DNA from: Pseudoflavonifractor sp964504285
GTDB lineage: Bacteria; Bacillota; Clostridia; Oscillospirales; Oscillospiraceae
Length of the DNA stretch: 20,022 nucleotides
NCBI GenBank assembly: GCA_964504285.1
Contig: CAZDDZ010000047.1
Coordinates: 1-20,022 of the forward strand
Direction of reading: 5' to 3'
The translations under genes were made by a program, and so were the position numbers. Below are positions 1 to 7,890 of the stretch, in pieces. The notes under the pieces were generated by a model that searched no databases, was not told the origin of the DNA, and saw nothing but the letters and a program-made list of their open reading frames with translations. Position 1 is the first letter of the stretch, and every line of letters starts with the position of its first letter.

Positions 1-170
1 GGCTTTGCCCGTCGCTCCGGTCCAAGCGCCCCTGCTCGACGGCGCGGCGCTTCTGAGTTAAGCCGCGTGACGGAGTAAGCGGCGGTTCAACGAGCCGGAC
101 TTTAAATAGACGCATAGACGAAAGGTTTGCGTTTCTGGGGGGCCTTGTGCCCCAACATAAAGCCTAAGGG

Positions 171-262
171 GGCCGGGGTCGGAACCCCGGCGGACTTTGC
201 CTACTTTCCTCCGCAGGAAAGTAGGTCGCCGAAGGCATGACAAGGTTGCCATGAGATGGAGA
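171..262. repeat. Dispersed double-hairpin element, copy 1
   Basis: Two adjacent hairpins are visible. The first has arms at 172-179 and 184-191 (GCCGGGGT / ACCCCGGC, loop CGGA). The second has arms at 200-209 and 216-225 (CCTACTTTCC / GGAAAGTAGG, loop TCCGCA). They are followed by a conserved tail containing GGCATGACAAGG. A second copy lies at 19153-19243 with matching changes on both sides of each stem. The function is unknown; it could be a mobile palindromic repeat of the REP/MITE kind or a structured RNA. Confidence 0.75.
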
Positions 263-318
263 CAAACGTGGAGGGGGCACAAAGCTCGGTTGCCCAACTA
301 TTTTTTCGTCTTCGTCCT

Positions 319-672
319 GTCTTAGCCTCCTGCTCCCGGGTGCTCAGCGCTTCTCCTGTCACGCTTCGCACCCTCCGCCACNNNNNNNNNNNNNNNNNNN
401 NNNNNNNNNNNNNNNNNNNNNNNNNNNNNNNNNNNNNNNNNNNNNNNNNNNNNNNNNNNNNNNNNNNNNNNNNNNNNNNNNCAATTTCGCTCCGCTCCGG
501 GTCTTAGTCTCCTGCTCCCGGGTGCTCAGCGCTTCTCCTGTCACGCTTCGCACCCTCCGCCACGGAGCCTAAGCCCCTGCGACTGCGCGAAATTTCTCCG
601 GCCGCTGTGCGGCCTGCCCAATTTCGCTCCGCTCCGGGTCTTAGTCTCCTGCTCCCGGGTGCTCAGCGCTTC
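319..672. repeat. Structured tandem repeat (137-bp period) abutting the recG stop
   Basis: The motif CTTAGYCTCCTGCTCCCGGG recurs at 321, 503 and 640. The last two are 137 nt apart. The first spacing (182) becomes 137 if the 100 Ns are replaced by the 55 nt that fill the same place in the intact unit (564-618). Within a unit, nested stems pair: 564-573 with 640-649 (9 of 10), 587-594 with 620-627 (8 of 8), and 600-605 with 609-614 (6 of 6, triloop). The repeat ends directly against the recG stop codon. It is related to the repeat at 14879-15100. Confidence 0.8.
382..481. other. Assembly gap (100 Ns)
   Basis: Exactly 100 consecutive Ns, the conventional length for a scaffold gap of unknown size. 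It falls inside the 137-bp tandem repeat. The flanks match the two sides of a 55-nt segment of the intact unit, so the true content is probably 55 nt plus a whole number of 137-nt units. Confidence 0.95.
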
Positions 673-2754
673 TTAATTAAATATATCCGGGTGTTCTTTA
701 AACATGTTCCGCACCCGCTCCAAAAGAGGGCGGTGCTCTTGTTTCTGCAGACCCGGGTCGGTCTCCAGCAGCTCCTGGGCGGCAGTCTGCGCCTCCTTAA
801 GCAGTCGCATATCTCCCGCCAGGTCCGCGATATGGAGTTGGGGCAGACCGTGCTGCCGCTGCCCGAAAAAGTCGCCCGGGCCGCGGAGCCTTAAATCCTC
901 CTCCGAAATTTTAAAGCCGTCGTTGGTGCTGGCAAGCACCTTGAGTCTGGCTCGGCTGTCCTCATTGCGGGTGGCTGTGACCAGCACGCAATAGGACTGG
1001 TGTTGCCCCCTCCCTACCCGGCCCCGAAGCTGGTGGAGCTGAGAGAGTCCGAACCGCTCTGCGTTTTCCACCACCATCAGGGCCGCGTTGGGCACGTCCA
1101 CCCCCACCTCAATGACGGTGGTGGACACCAGCACATCAATTTCCCCCGCGGCAAATGCGGTCATCACCGCGTCCTTCTCCTTGGCCTTTAGCTTGCCGTG
1201 GACGAAGGCCACCCGCAAATCGGGGAAAATGTCGGTCCGGAGCAACTGGGCGTACTGGGTGACCGCTTTCAGGTCGGCAAAGCCCTCGGTGGCCGGGCTG
1301 TCTGGGTTCACTTCCTCCACCGCCGGGCAGACAATGTAGGCTTGCCGTCCCTCACCTACCAGCTTACGGACAAAGCCGTACATCCGCGCCCGCTTATCCT
1401 CCCCCACCAGGTAGGTTTCAATGGGGGTTCTGCCGGGCGGCAGCTCGTCAATGACCGACACGTCCAAATCACCGTAGACAATCAGCGCCAGTGTACGGGG
1501 AATGGGGGTGGCCGACATGACCAGCACATGGGGTGGCAAATCCCCCGCCTTTCCCGACAGCGCCGCCCGCTGCGCCACGCCGAAGCGGTGCTGCTCGTCG
1601 GCCACCACCAGCCCCAGCCGCCGAAAAGCCACCCCCTCAGACAGAAGTGCGTGGGTGCCCACCACAAAGTCAATTTCTCCCGCCGCAAGGGCCGCGTAGG
1701 TTCTCTTCTTCTCACTCTGCTTCATGCTGCCCGTCAGCAGGCCAACCGTGATACCGCTGGGGGCCAGCAGACCGGTCAGGGAGCGAAAATGCTGCTCGGC
1801 CAAAATTTCGGTGGGTGCCATCATAGCGCTCTGATAGCCATTTTTGTGGCAGAGCCACCCGCAGGCGGCGGCCACCGCCGTCTTGCCCGAGCCTACATCC
1901 CCCTGCACCAGTCGGTTCATGGGCTTGCCCGAGGCCATGTCGGCGGCAGCCTCGTCAATGGTGCGCTTTTGCGCATTGGTCAGTGTAAAGGGAAGATTCT
2001 CGTAAAACCACCCCGGGTCTTTGTATGCAAAGACCGTCCCGCTGCCCAGGTCGCGGCGGTTTTTTAGCAAAGCCATTCCGCAGGTGAGATAAAAAAATTC
2101 CTCAAAAATCAGCCGCCGCCGCGCCAGCGCCAGCGCCTCCCAAGAGGTTGGAAAATGAATGTTTTGAATGGAAAATTCGCATTGCGCCAACTGATGGGCC
2201 AGCCGCACCGTCTCGGGCAGCAGCTCGGGCAGCTCCCCGGCGCAGCTATCCACGCAGCGGCGGGTCAGCCCCGCCAAAAGATTGTTGGACACCCCGGCGG
2301 TCAGAGGGTACACCGGCATAATGCAGCCTGTAAAGCGGGCGTGCCCCTCCCGCTCGAATACCGGGCTCGTCATCTGCCGCTGGTGTCCCATAACCTCCAG
2401 CTTGCCATAAAAAATATAGCTTTCCCCGGGATGAAGGGCATCCTTTATATAACTCTGATTAAAAAATGTAACCGTCATGGCGGCGGTCTCGTCCACTGCC
2501 TTGACCTTGGTAAGCTCCAGCCCCTTGCGAATACGGGAATGGCGCGGAGCTTCCGCTACCATGGCGGCAATGCAGACGGTCTCGCCGGGCTGCGCGTCCC
2601 CAATGGTGGTCACACGGGTGCGGTCATCGTAGCTCCGGGGAAAGTAGGTCAGCAGGTCGCCCGCCGTGCGCAGACCCAGCTTGTCCAGGCTCTTGGTTCG
2701 GGCCTGGCCGATGCCGGGCAGCTCTCCCACAGCCGAGTCAAGATGAAGTGCCAT
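673..2754 (-). CDS. recG: ATP-dependent DNA helicase RecG
   Basis: RecG is a superfamily 2 helicase that remodels stalled replication forks and branch-migrates Holliday junctions. The 693-residue product has the usual family length. It has an N-terminal OB-fold wedge region (about residues 1-150), then helicase motifs: Walker A GDVGSGKTA near 283-291, motif II DEQH at about 386-389, SATPIPRTLAL, TTVIEVGVDVPNA and QLRGRVGRG near 576-583. I chose the ATG at 2754 because a GGGGGAGG ribosome binding site precedes it and the protein then opens with the expected RecG start. The frame stays open to 2919, but that extension crosses the promoter palindrome and has no RecG character. The stop codon directly abuts the structured tandem repeat. 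The gene is divergent from pyruvate carboxylase. Confidence 0.97.
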   Translation of the reverse strand: MALHLDSAVGELPGIGQARTKSLDKLGLRTAGDLLTYFPRSYDDRTRVTTIGDAQPGETVCIAAMVAEAPRHSRIRKGLELTKVKAVDETAAMTVTFFNQSYIKDALHPGESYIFYGKLEVMGHQRQMTSPVFEREGHARFTGCIMPVYPLTAGVSNNLLAGLTRRCVDSCAGELPELLPETVRLAHQLAQCEFSIQNIHFPTSWEALALARRRLIFEEFFYLTCGMALLKNRRDLGSGTVFAYKDPGWFYENLPFTLTNAQKRTIDEAAADMASGKPMNRLVQGDVGSGKTAVAAACGWLCHKNGYQSAMMAPTEILAEQHFRSLTGLLAPSGITVGLLTGSMKQSEKKRTYAALAAGEIDFVVGTHALLSEGVAFRRLGLVVADEQHRFGVAQRAALSGKAGDLPPHVLVMSATPIPRTLALIVYGDLDVSVIDELPPGRTPIETYLVGEDKRARMYGFVRKLVGEGRQAYIVCPAVEEVNPDSPATEGFADLKAVTQYAQLLRTDIFPDLRVAFVHGKLKAKEKDAVMTAFAAGEIDVLVSTTVIEVGVDVPNAALMVVENAERFGLSQLHQLRGRVGRGQHQSYCVLVTATRNEDSRARLKVLASTNDGFKISEEDLRLRGPGDFFGQRQHGLPQLHIADLAGDMRLLKEAQTAAQELLETDPGLQKQEHRPLLERVRNMFKEHPDIFN

Positions 2755-2792
2755 AAGCCTCCCCCTTCTTTTAAACCTATCATAACTGCCAT

Positions 2793-2809
2793 GCGGCCGT
2801 CCCGGCCGC
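2793..2809 (-). other. GC-rich hairpin in the recG leader
   Basis: A perfect 7-bp inverted repeat (GCGGCCG / CGGCCGC, loop of 3) lies in the recG 5' leader, between the inferred transcription start and the ribosome binding site. No T-run follows, so it is not a terminator. It may only affect mRNA structure. Confidence 0.4.
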
Positions 2810-2844
2810 TGGCTCAAATCTGAACGCATGGGCACACAGTGCCT

Positions 2845-2883
2845 ATATGCTATAATAACCGTAACGCGGTTATTATAGCATAT
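2845..2883. promoter_or_regulatory. 17-bp-arm palindrome, candidate operator between recG and pyc
   Basis: The arms 2845-2861 and 2867-2883 are perfectly complementary with a 5-nt loop (TAACG). Each arm carries a TATAAT, so a -10 box exists on both strands inside the palindrome. On the minus strand the -10 (2877-2872) sits 17 nt from TTGCCC (2900-2895), a plausible recG promoter. No T-run follows either arm, and it is in a divergent promoter region, so an operator fits better than a terminator. Confidence 0.55.
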
Positions 2884-2900
2884 GCCTCTTTTCCGGGCAA
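2872..2900 (-). promoter_or_regulatory. Candidate recG promoter (SigA-type)
   Basis: On the minus strand, TTGCCC (2900-2895) is followed after 17 nt by a perfect TATAAT (2877-2872). Transcription would start near 2865, inside the palindrome loop, giving recG a leader of about 110 nt. The -35 matches the consensus at 4 of 6 positions. Confidence 0.5.
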
Positions 2901-2935
2901 GCCGAGGGCAATTTTGCAAGTCCTTCTAATTTTTC

Positions 2936-2964
2936 TTGCATATTTTTAATCTCTCACTTATAAT
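2936..2964 (+). promoter_or_regulatory. Candidate pyruvate carboxylase promoter (SigA-type)
   Basis: TTGCAT (2936-2941), a 17-nt spacer and a perfect TATAAT (2959-2964) lie about 50 nt before the start codon in an AT-rich stretch. The -35 is weak (3 of 6) but the -10 and spacing are ideal. Confidence 0.55.
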
Positions 2965-3012
2965 GTTGAAAACATCATTAAGATGCAACTTAACGCAGGA
3001 AGGGTGACATGA

Positions 3013-6000
3013 ATGGAGCAGCAAGCTTTTTACAAGGTACTGGTAGCCAACCGGGGCGAAATTGCCATCCGGGTTTTTCGGGCCTGCTACGACCTGGGTT
3101 TGCACACGGTAGCCATGTACTCCAACGAGGACATCAACTCTCTTTTCCGTACACGTGCGGACGAGGCCTACCTTATTGGAGAAAACAAGTCTCCGCTGGG
3201 TGCATACCTGGATATTCCGGGCATTATCAGCCTGGCCCGCCGCCGCCATGTGGACGCGATCCATCCCGGGTACGGCTTCCTTTCGGAAAATGCGGATTTT
3301 GCCAAGGCCTGTGAGGAAAATGGTATCCGCTTTATCGGCCCCTCCTCCGGAGTGCTGGCTCAGATGGGTGATAAGCTTGCGGCCAAGGCCATCGCCATTG
3401 CCTGCGGCGTACCCACCATTCCCGGCTCCAAGGTACCGCTGAAGGACGGGGCAGAAGCCCTGGAAAAGGCAATTTCCTACGGCTTCCCCGTCATTCTTAA
3501 GGCAGCTGCCGGGGGCGGCGGGCGGGGTATGCGTCGGTGCGACAGCCCCGAGGAAGTCATTTCCTCCTATGAGCTGGTACGCAGCGAGGCAAAAAAGGCC
3601 TTTGACAGCGAGGATATTTTTATTGAAAAATATCTGGTAGAGCCCAAGCATATTGAGGTGCAGATTCTAGGCGACCAATGGGGCAACGTCATGCATCTGG
3701 GAGAGCGGGACTGCTCCCTCCAGCGGCGGTACCAGAAGGTGGTGGAGTATGCCCCTGCCTGGAGTGTGCCTGCCGAGGTACGGGAGCGTCTGCTTGCCGA
3801 CGCCGTGAAGGTGGCTAGACACGTGGGGTATGTGAATGCCGGCACGGTGGAGTTCCTGGTAGACAAGGCGGGCAACCACTATTTTATTGAAATGAATCCC
3901 CGTATTCAGGTGGAACACACCGTCACCGAGATGGTCACCGGCATCGACCTGGTGCGGGCACAGATCTTAATTGCCCAGGGCTGCCCTCTGTCCGATCCCC
4001 GCATCGGCCTTGCCAAACAGGAGGATGTGCATATCAACGGCTACGCCATCCAGTGCCGAGTTACCACAGAGGATCCCCTAAACAATTTTGCCCCCGATAC
4101 CGGTAAAATCACCTCCTACCGCTCGGGCGGCGGGTATGGCGTACGGCTGGATGGCGGCAACGCATACACCGGTGCGGTCATCTCCCCCTATTATGACAGT
4201 CTGCTGGTCAAGGTCACCGCCTGGGACAACACCTTCGAGGGGGTTTGCCGCAAGGCTACCCGCGCTATTTCCGAGGAGCAGGTGCGGGGCGTAAAGACCA
4301 ACATCCCCTTTGTCACCAACATTCTCACCCACCCATCCTTCCGCTCGGGCACCTGCCACACCAAATTCATTGACGAGAGCCCCGAGCTTTTCGAGATTGC
4401 CGACAGCCGGGACAGAGCCACTAAGGTCTTAAAGTACATTGCCCAAATTCAGGTGGATAACCCCTCGGCAGAGCGCAAGCAGTACGATATCCCCCGTTTC
4501 CCGCCCTTTACCGACGCCCCGCCCCAGGGCCTAAAGCAGATCCTTGACCGGGAGGGACCCGACGCCGTTAAGCATTGGGTGCTCAACCAAAAAAAGCTGC
4601 TGATTACCGACACCACCATGCGGGACGCACACCAGTCCCTCCTCTCCACCCGGGTGCGCACCCGAGACATGCGCAAGGCAGCCCGGGGTACCGCCGAAAT
4701 TCTCTCCGATTGCTTCTCCCTGGAGATGTGGGGCGGCGCTACCTTTGATGTGGCCTACCGTTTCCTCCACGAGTCCCCTTGGGAGCGACTTGACTTGCTG
4801 CGCCAGCGCATTCCCAATATTCCCTTCCAAATGCTCCTGCGGGGAGCCAATGCTGTGGGATACACCAATTACCCCGACAACCTCATTCGTGCTTTTGTCC
4901 GAGAGGCCGCCCGCAGCGGCATTGATGTGTTCCGCATTTTTGACAGTCTCAATTGGATTCCCGGCATGGAAATTGCCATGGAAGAGGTTTTAAAAGAAAA
5001 TAAGCTCTGTGAAGCCACCCTCTGCTACACCGGCGACATTCTGGATGAAAAACGGGATAAGTACACCCTTCAATATTATGTGAACCTTGCCAAAGAGCTG
5101 GAGCGCCGTGGCGCACACTTGCTCTGTATTAAAGATATGTCCGGTCTCTTAAAGCCCTATGCCGCCAAAAAGCTGGTCAGCACCCTCAAGCAGGAGGTGG
5201 GCCTGCCCATTCACCTCCACACCCATGACACCACGGCCAACCAGGTGGCAACCTACCTCATGGCCGCCGAGGCGGGGGCTGATATTGTGGACTGCGCCAT
5301 CTCCTCCATGTCCAGCCTTACCAGCCAGCCCTCTATGAACGCGGTGGTCGCCGCTCTTCAGGGGCAGGAGCGGGACACCGGCCTTGATCTTCAGCGGCTT
5401 CAAAAGTTGGATGATTACTGGGCGGATGTGCGCTTGCGGTATGCCGCCTTTGACGAGGGCATGAAAAGCCCCACCACCGACATCTATCGCTACGAAATTC
5501 CCGGCGGCCAATACACCAACCTCTACCCCCAGGTTAAAAGCCTGGGTCTCGGACATCGCTTTGACGAGGTCAAGGAAATGTACAAGACGGTTAACGACAT
5601 GCTGGGGGATATTGTAAAGGTGACCCCGTCCTCCAAAATGGTGGGCGACCTGGCTATTTTCATGGTGCAGAATGATTTAACCGCCGAGAACATTGTGGCG
5701 CGGGGGGAGGCGCTCACCTTCCCTGACAGCGTGGTCAGCTACTTTAAGGGCATGATGGGTCAGCCAGCCTGGGGCTTCCCCGAGGATTTACAGCGGGTGG
5801 TGCTCAAGGGCGAGACTCCCATCACCTGCCGCCCCGGTGAGCTGCTGCCCCCCGTGGACTTTGACGCCGTGCAGAAGGAAATGTCCGCCTTTATGCCCGC
5901 CGACGAGGAGATCAATATGCGCGCCATGATTTCCTACTGTCTCTATCCCAAGGTGTACAAGGAGTACCGCGCCCACCGCAAGGAGTACGGCTACATCACC

Positions 6001-6444
6001 CGCATGGGCAGCCATGTGTTTTTCAGCGGCATGGCTCTGGGTGAGACCAATCACATTAGCATTGAAGACGGCAAAACACTGGTGATTAAATACATCGGCC
6101 TGGGTGACTCCAATGAGGACGGCACCCGCAACGTCATTTTTGAGCTTAACGGCCAGCGCCGCGAGGTGGCAGTACCCGACAAAAATGCCGAGGTCAAAAC
6201 CCGCCCCGTCCTTATGGCCGACCCGGAGGACAAGAGTCAAATCGGTTCTTCCATTCCCGGCATGGTTTCCAAAGTTCACGTTGCCCCCGGAGACACCGTG
6301 GAGGAAAACCAGGTGCTGGCAGTCATCGAGGCCATGAAGATGGAAACCAGCGTGGTCTCCCGCATGTCGGGCACTGTGGAGCAGGTCTTTATGAAGGAAG
6401 GCTCCGCCGTTAAGGCAGGAGAGCTGCTCTTTACCATCAGGTAA
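3013..6444 (+). CDS. pyc: Pyruvate carboxylase (single-chain, biotin-dependent)
   Basis: This enzyme carboxylates pyruvate to oxaloacetate with ATP and bicarbonate, an anaplerotic step in the cytoplasm. The 1143-residue chain has the normal family length and domain order. Biotin carboxylase covers about 1-455, with the glycine-rich ATP-grasp loop AAAGGGGRGMR near 165 and EMNPRIQVEHTVTE. The carboxyltransferase covers about 525-850, with DTTMRDAHQS (Asp533), the lysine of CIKDM (Lys707, the carbamylated metal ligand in this family) and HLHTHD (His736, His738). The C-terminal biotin carrier has EAMKMET, with Lys1109 as the biotin attachment site. The start is supported by an AGGAAGGG ribosome binding site. 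No truncation is seen. A biotin-protein ligase must act elsewhere. Confidence 0.97.
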   Translation: MEQQAFYKVLVANRGEIAIRVFRACYDLGLHTVAMYSNEDINSLFRTRADEAYLIGENKSPLGAYLDIPGIISLARRRHVDAIHPGYGFLSENADFAKACEENGIRFIGPSSGVLAQMGDKLAAKAIAIACGVPTIPGSKVPLKDGAEALEKAISYGFPVILKAAAGGGGRGMRRCDSPEEVISSYELVRSEAKKAFDSEDIFIEKYLVEPKHIEVQILGDQWGNVMHLGERDCSLQRRYQKVVEYAPAWSVPAEVRERLLADAVKVARHVGYVNAGTVEFLVDKAGNHYFIEMNPRIQVEHTVTEMVTGIDLVRAQILIAQGCPLSDPRIGLAKQEDVHINGYAIQCRVTTEDPLNNFAPDTGKITSYRSGGGYGVRLDGGNAYTGAVISPYYDSLLVKVTAWDNTFEGVCRKATRAISEEQVRGVKTNIPFVTNILTHPSFRSGTCHTKFIDESPELFEIADSRDRATKVLKYIAQIQVDNPSAERKQYDIPRFPPFTDAPPQGLKQILDREGPDAVKHWVLNQKKLLITDTTMRDAHQSLLSTRVRTRDMRKAARGTAEILSDCFSLEMWGGATFDVAYRFLHESPWERLDLLRQRIPNIPFQMLLRGANAVGYTNYPDNLIRAFVREAARSGIDVFRIFDSLNWIPGMEIAMEEVLKENKLCEATLCYTGDILDEKRDKYTLQYYVNLAKELERRGAHLLCIKDMSGLLKPYAAKKLVSTLKQEVGLPIHLHTHDTTANQVATYLMAAEAGADIVDCAISSMSSLTSQPSMNAVVAALQGQERDTGLDLQRLQKLDDYWADVRLRYAAFDEGMKSPTTDIYRYEIPGGQYTNLYPQVKSLGLGHRFDEVKEMYKTVNDMLGDIVKVTPSSKMVGDLAIFMVQNDLTAENIVARGEALTFPDSVVSYFKGMMGQPAWGFPEDLQRVVLKGETPITCRPGELLPPVDFDAVQKEMSAFMPADEEINMRAMISYCLYPKVYKEYRAHRKEYGYITRMGSHVFFSGMALGETNHISIEDGKTLVIKYIGLGDSNEDGTRNVIFELNGQRREVAVPDKNAEVKTRPVLMADPEDKSQIGSSIPGMVSKVHVAPGDTVEENQVLAVIEAMKMETSVVSRMSGTVEQVFMKEGSAVKAGELLFTIR

Positions 6445-6553
6445 CCTTCCATTTTCCTTTCGATCCATAGACCTTAGCCGACAGTCTGCTCCCCAAAATC
6501 CGACAGACATATTATCCATTTTATGGTAATCTCTACCTACTGGGAGGGATACC

Positions 6554-7057
6554 ATGCGACACATTATTGCTTTTCTTTTAGCTGCTTTTTTGCTTTTTTA
6601 TCCCGCACTGCCTATTGCCCGCGCCGCCGGGGAGGTTACCCGGGGCGAATTTGTCCAGTCCCTTTGGATACAGCTGGGGGCTGTCGTTTCCGACAGCCCC
6701 CAGCTCTTTTCTGACGTGGTGCCCACCGCCTCCTACGCCCCCGCTATCTGCTGGGCCCACAGCACAGGTCTTGCCAAGGGAGTGGGCGGCGATCTCTTTG
6801 ACCCCGACCGCCCCATTACCCGGGAGGAGGCCGCCATATTTCTCCGCCGCGCCGCCGCTTACCTGGGCCGCAGCACCGCCACCATTTCAAATGTGGCGCA
6901 ATGTAATGACTACGCAGACATCTCCCCCTGGGCAGATGACTCACTCTACTGGGCCAACGAGCAGGGTCTTATCGACTGGGCCGACGGCGGTCTCCGCGCC
7001 CCCACCGGCACCCTAACCCAAGAACAAGTTGACGCCATTCTGACCCGCTTTCAGTAA
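6554..7057 (+). CDS. Small secreted protein with SLH-type repeats
   Basis: The 167-residue product begins with a typical signal peptide (MRHIIAFLLAAFLLF, likely cut after ARA near residue 24). At least two S-layer-homology-like segments follow: about 50-98 (FSDV, then FDPDRPITREEAAIFLRRAA) and about 118-166 (YADISPWA through LTQEQVDAILTRF). SLH modules bind cell-wall polysaccharide, so it is probably wall-associated. There is no enzymatic domain, so its role is unknown. A GGGAGG site precedes the ATG. It follows pyruvate carboxylase by 109 nt with no clear terminator between, so co-transcription is possible. The coding sequence contains a perfect 15-bp hairpin (see 6672-6705). Confidence 0.8.
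   Translation: MRHIIAFLLAAFLLFYPALPIARAAGEVTRGEFVQSLWIQLGAVVSDSPQLFSDVVPTASYAPAICWAHSTGLAKGVGGDLFDPDRPITREEAAIFLRRAAAYLGRSTATISNVAQCNDYADISPWADDSLYWANEQGLIDWADGGLRAPTGTLTQEQVDAILTRFQ
6672..6705. other. Perfect 15-bp hairpin inside the SLH gene
   Basis: Arms 6672-6686 and 6691-6705 are perfectly complementary with a TTTC loop and lie about 40 codons into the SLH reading frame. CTTTTCTG follows, a weak T-rich tail. The translated residues still fit the SLH sequence. It could act as an intragenic attenuator or mRNA-stability element, or be a captured palindromic repeat. Confidence 0.6.
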
Positions 7058-7101
7058 AAGCGCCCGTAGACAAAGCCCTCGCCTGATGAAAGCAGTTTTA
7101 A

Positions 7102-7138
7102 AAAGCGACAACCACTGGATTAACGTGGTTGTCGCTTT
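7102..7138 (+). terminator. Rho-independent-type terminator after the SLH gene
   Basis: Perfect 14-bp arms 7102-7115 and 7125-7138 (AAAGCGACAACCAC / GTGGTTGTCGCTTT) with a 9-nt loop, followed by CCCTTTG. It sits 45 nt after the SLH stop and would end the pyc/SLH transcription unit. Confidence 0.7.
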
Positions 7139-7215
7139 CCCTTTGTGTTGTGGCTTTCACAATCCTTCCGTCAAAAATATTATATTACCACGCAAATTGT
7201 TACTGCCAAACCGCG

Positions 7216-7244
7216 TTGCAGCAATAATTTCCCTATGTTATAAT
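7216..7244 (+). promoter_or_regulatory. Promoter of the flavoprotein operon
   Basis: TTGCAG (7216-7221), a 17-nt spacer and a perfect TATAAT (7239-7244). The expected start point near 7251 coincides with the 5' strand of the leader RNA's closing stem, which supports both calls. Confidence 0.6.
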
Positions 7245-7250
7245 GAAACG

Positions 7251-7341
7251 AATACGCCCTGTGGGGCAGACCGCCCCACGGCTAAAGTTTCTGGCATAGC
7301 CCCGGAGGGGCCATATGCCGTATTAATAATCAAAGATTATT
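7251..7341 (+). ncRNA. Structured leader RNA, riboswitch-like (possibly yjdF class)
   Basis: A three-way junction can be drawn by eye. P1 pairs AATACG (7251-7256) with CGTATT (7319-7324). P2 pairs GTGGGGC (7261-7267) with GCCCCAC (7273-7279). P3 pairs GGCAT (7293-7297) with ATGCC (7315-7319) and continues as GCCCC (7299-7303) with GGGGC (7307-7311). The unpaired joining segment GGCTAAAGTTTCT looks like a conserved ligand-binding core. A further hairpin (7325-7331 / 7335-7341) lies just before the ribosome binding site, which suggests translational control. The AAAGTTTCT core and a downstream FMN-reductase-like gene recall the yjdF riboswitch, which binds azaaromatic compounds, but that assignment is from memory. 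Confidence 0.55.
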
Positions 7342-7374
7342 CTGATACACTTTAAAGAAAGGAGTACTTTGCAA

Positions 7375-7890
7375 ATGGAGAAAGGGAGAAAAGTAATTAT
7401 TCACGATTTGCCAGATGATCTATTAACAGATTTGTGTTCTTCTTGTGGGGAGGATTTTGTGATTATAAATGCAAATGCCAAAGTAGCCTCTTGTATCGGT
7501 TGCTTTAAGTGCTGGCTTAAAACGCCGGGGATTTGCGGTTTTCATGACAAGCACGAAAAGATAGGCCAGCTTGTTCTGTCGAGTGAAAAACTGATCATTA
7601 TCACACAAATGCTCTATGGTGGTCTATCTATACCCGTAAAAAAAATGATAGACAGGTCAATCCCCGGCATTACCCCTTTCTTCAAAAAAAGGTTTGGCAA
7701 GCTCCATCATTTGCAAAGATACCAAACACAAACATCCATTAAAGCCGTTTTTTATAACACCGAAAACAGCACGGAAGAAGAAAAATCGCAAAGCAAAGCT
7801 TACATAGAGGCTATGGGCACGAATTTTTACGCAAGCAATAACGAAGTTTATTACCTAAACGGTATGGATTTTAGTGGGGTAAGCCTATGA
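7375..7890 (+). CDS. Flavodoxin-fold / NAD(P)H-dependent FMN reductase-like protein
   Basis: The 171-residue protein resembles the flavodoxin-like FMN reductase / iron-sulfur-flavoprotein superfamily. CIGCFKCWLKTPGIC near residues 38-52 has the compact cysteine arrangement seen in these proteins (C-x2-C-x2-C with a fourth Cys further on). The stretch LIIITQMLYGGLSIPVKKMIDR matches the family's FMN-binding loop region, where a glycine after the YG turn precedes a helix with KKMIDR. Substrate is unknown; these proteins usually bind FMN and act as quinone, azo or nitroaromatic reductases or electron carriers. GGAG at 7361-7364 serves the ATG at 7375; a TTG at 7369 is an alternative start. Its stop overlaps the next gene by 4 nt (ATGA). 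The pair is much AT-richer than the neighbours, which suggests transfer. Confidence 0.7.
   Translation: MEKGRKVIIHDLPDDLLTDLCSSCGEDFVIINANAKVASCIGCFKCWLKTPGICGFHDKHEKIGQLVLSSEKLIIITQMLYGGLSIPVKKMIDRSIPGITPFFKKRFGKLHHLQRYQTQTSIKAVFYNTENSTEEEKSQSKAYIEAMGTNFYASNNEVYYLNGMDFSGVSL

Larger units (their letters stand above)
1..672. other. Non-coding repeat block downstream of recG
   Basis: No convincing gene lies here. Short open frames on both strands are repeat-derived: the minus-strand peptide across 58-297 resembles a peptide from the repeat at 18948-19280, as expected when the same DNA element recurs. The block holds a double-hairpin dispersed element (about 171-262), a structured tandem repeat (about 319-672) and a 100-N assembly gap. 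The repeat ends exactly at the recG stop codon. Confidence 0.75.

Noticed and set aside
58..297. Small minus-strand protein similar to one at 18948-19280
   Set aside because: The similarity comes from the shared double-hairpin DNA repeat; the stem pairing, not the protein, is what is conserved.
319..672. CRISPR array
   Set aside because: Units are contiguous tandem copies of about 137 bp with internal stems. There are no short repeats alternating with unique spacers and no cas genes.
1198..2067. Plus-strand 289-aa open frame opposite recG
   Set aside because: It lies entirely antisense to recG motifs, has biased shadow composition and shows no domain.
2755..2919. N-terminal extension of recG by 55 codons
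   Set aside because: It crosses the promoter palindrome, has no RecG-like sequence, and the ATG at 2754 has a strong ribosome binding site.
7086..7355. Possible 89-aa gene between the SLH gene and the flavoprotein operon
   Set aside because: It spans the terminator, the promoter and the leader RNA, and has no convincing ribosome binding site or homology.
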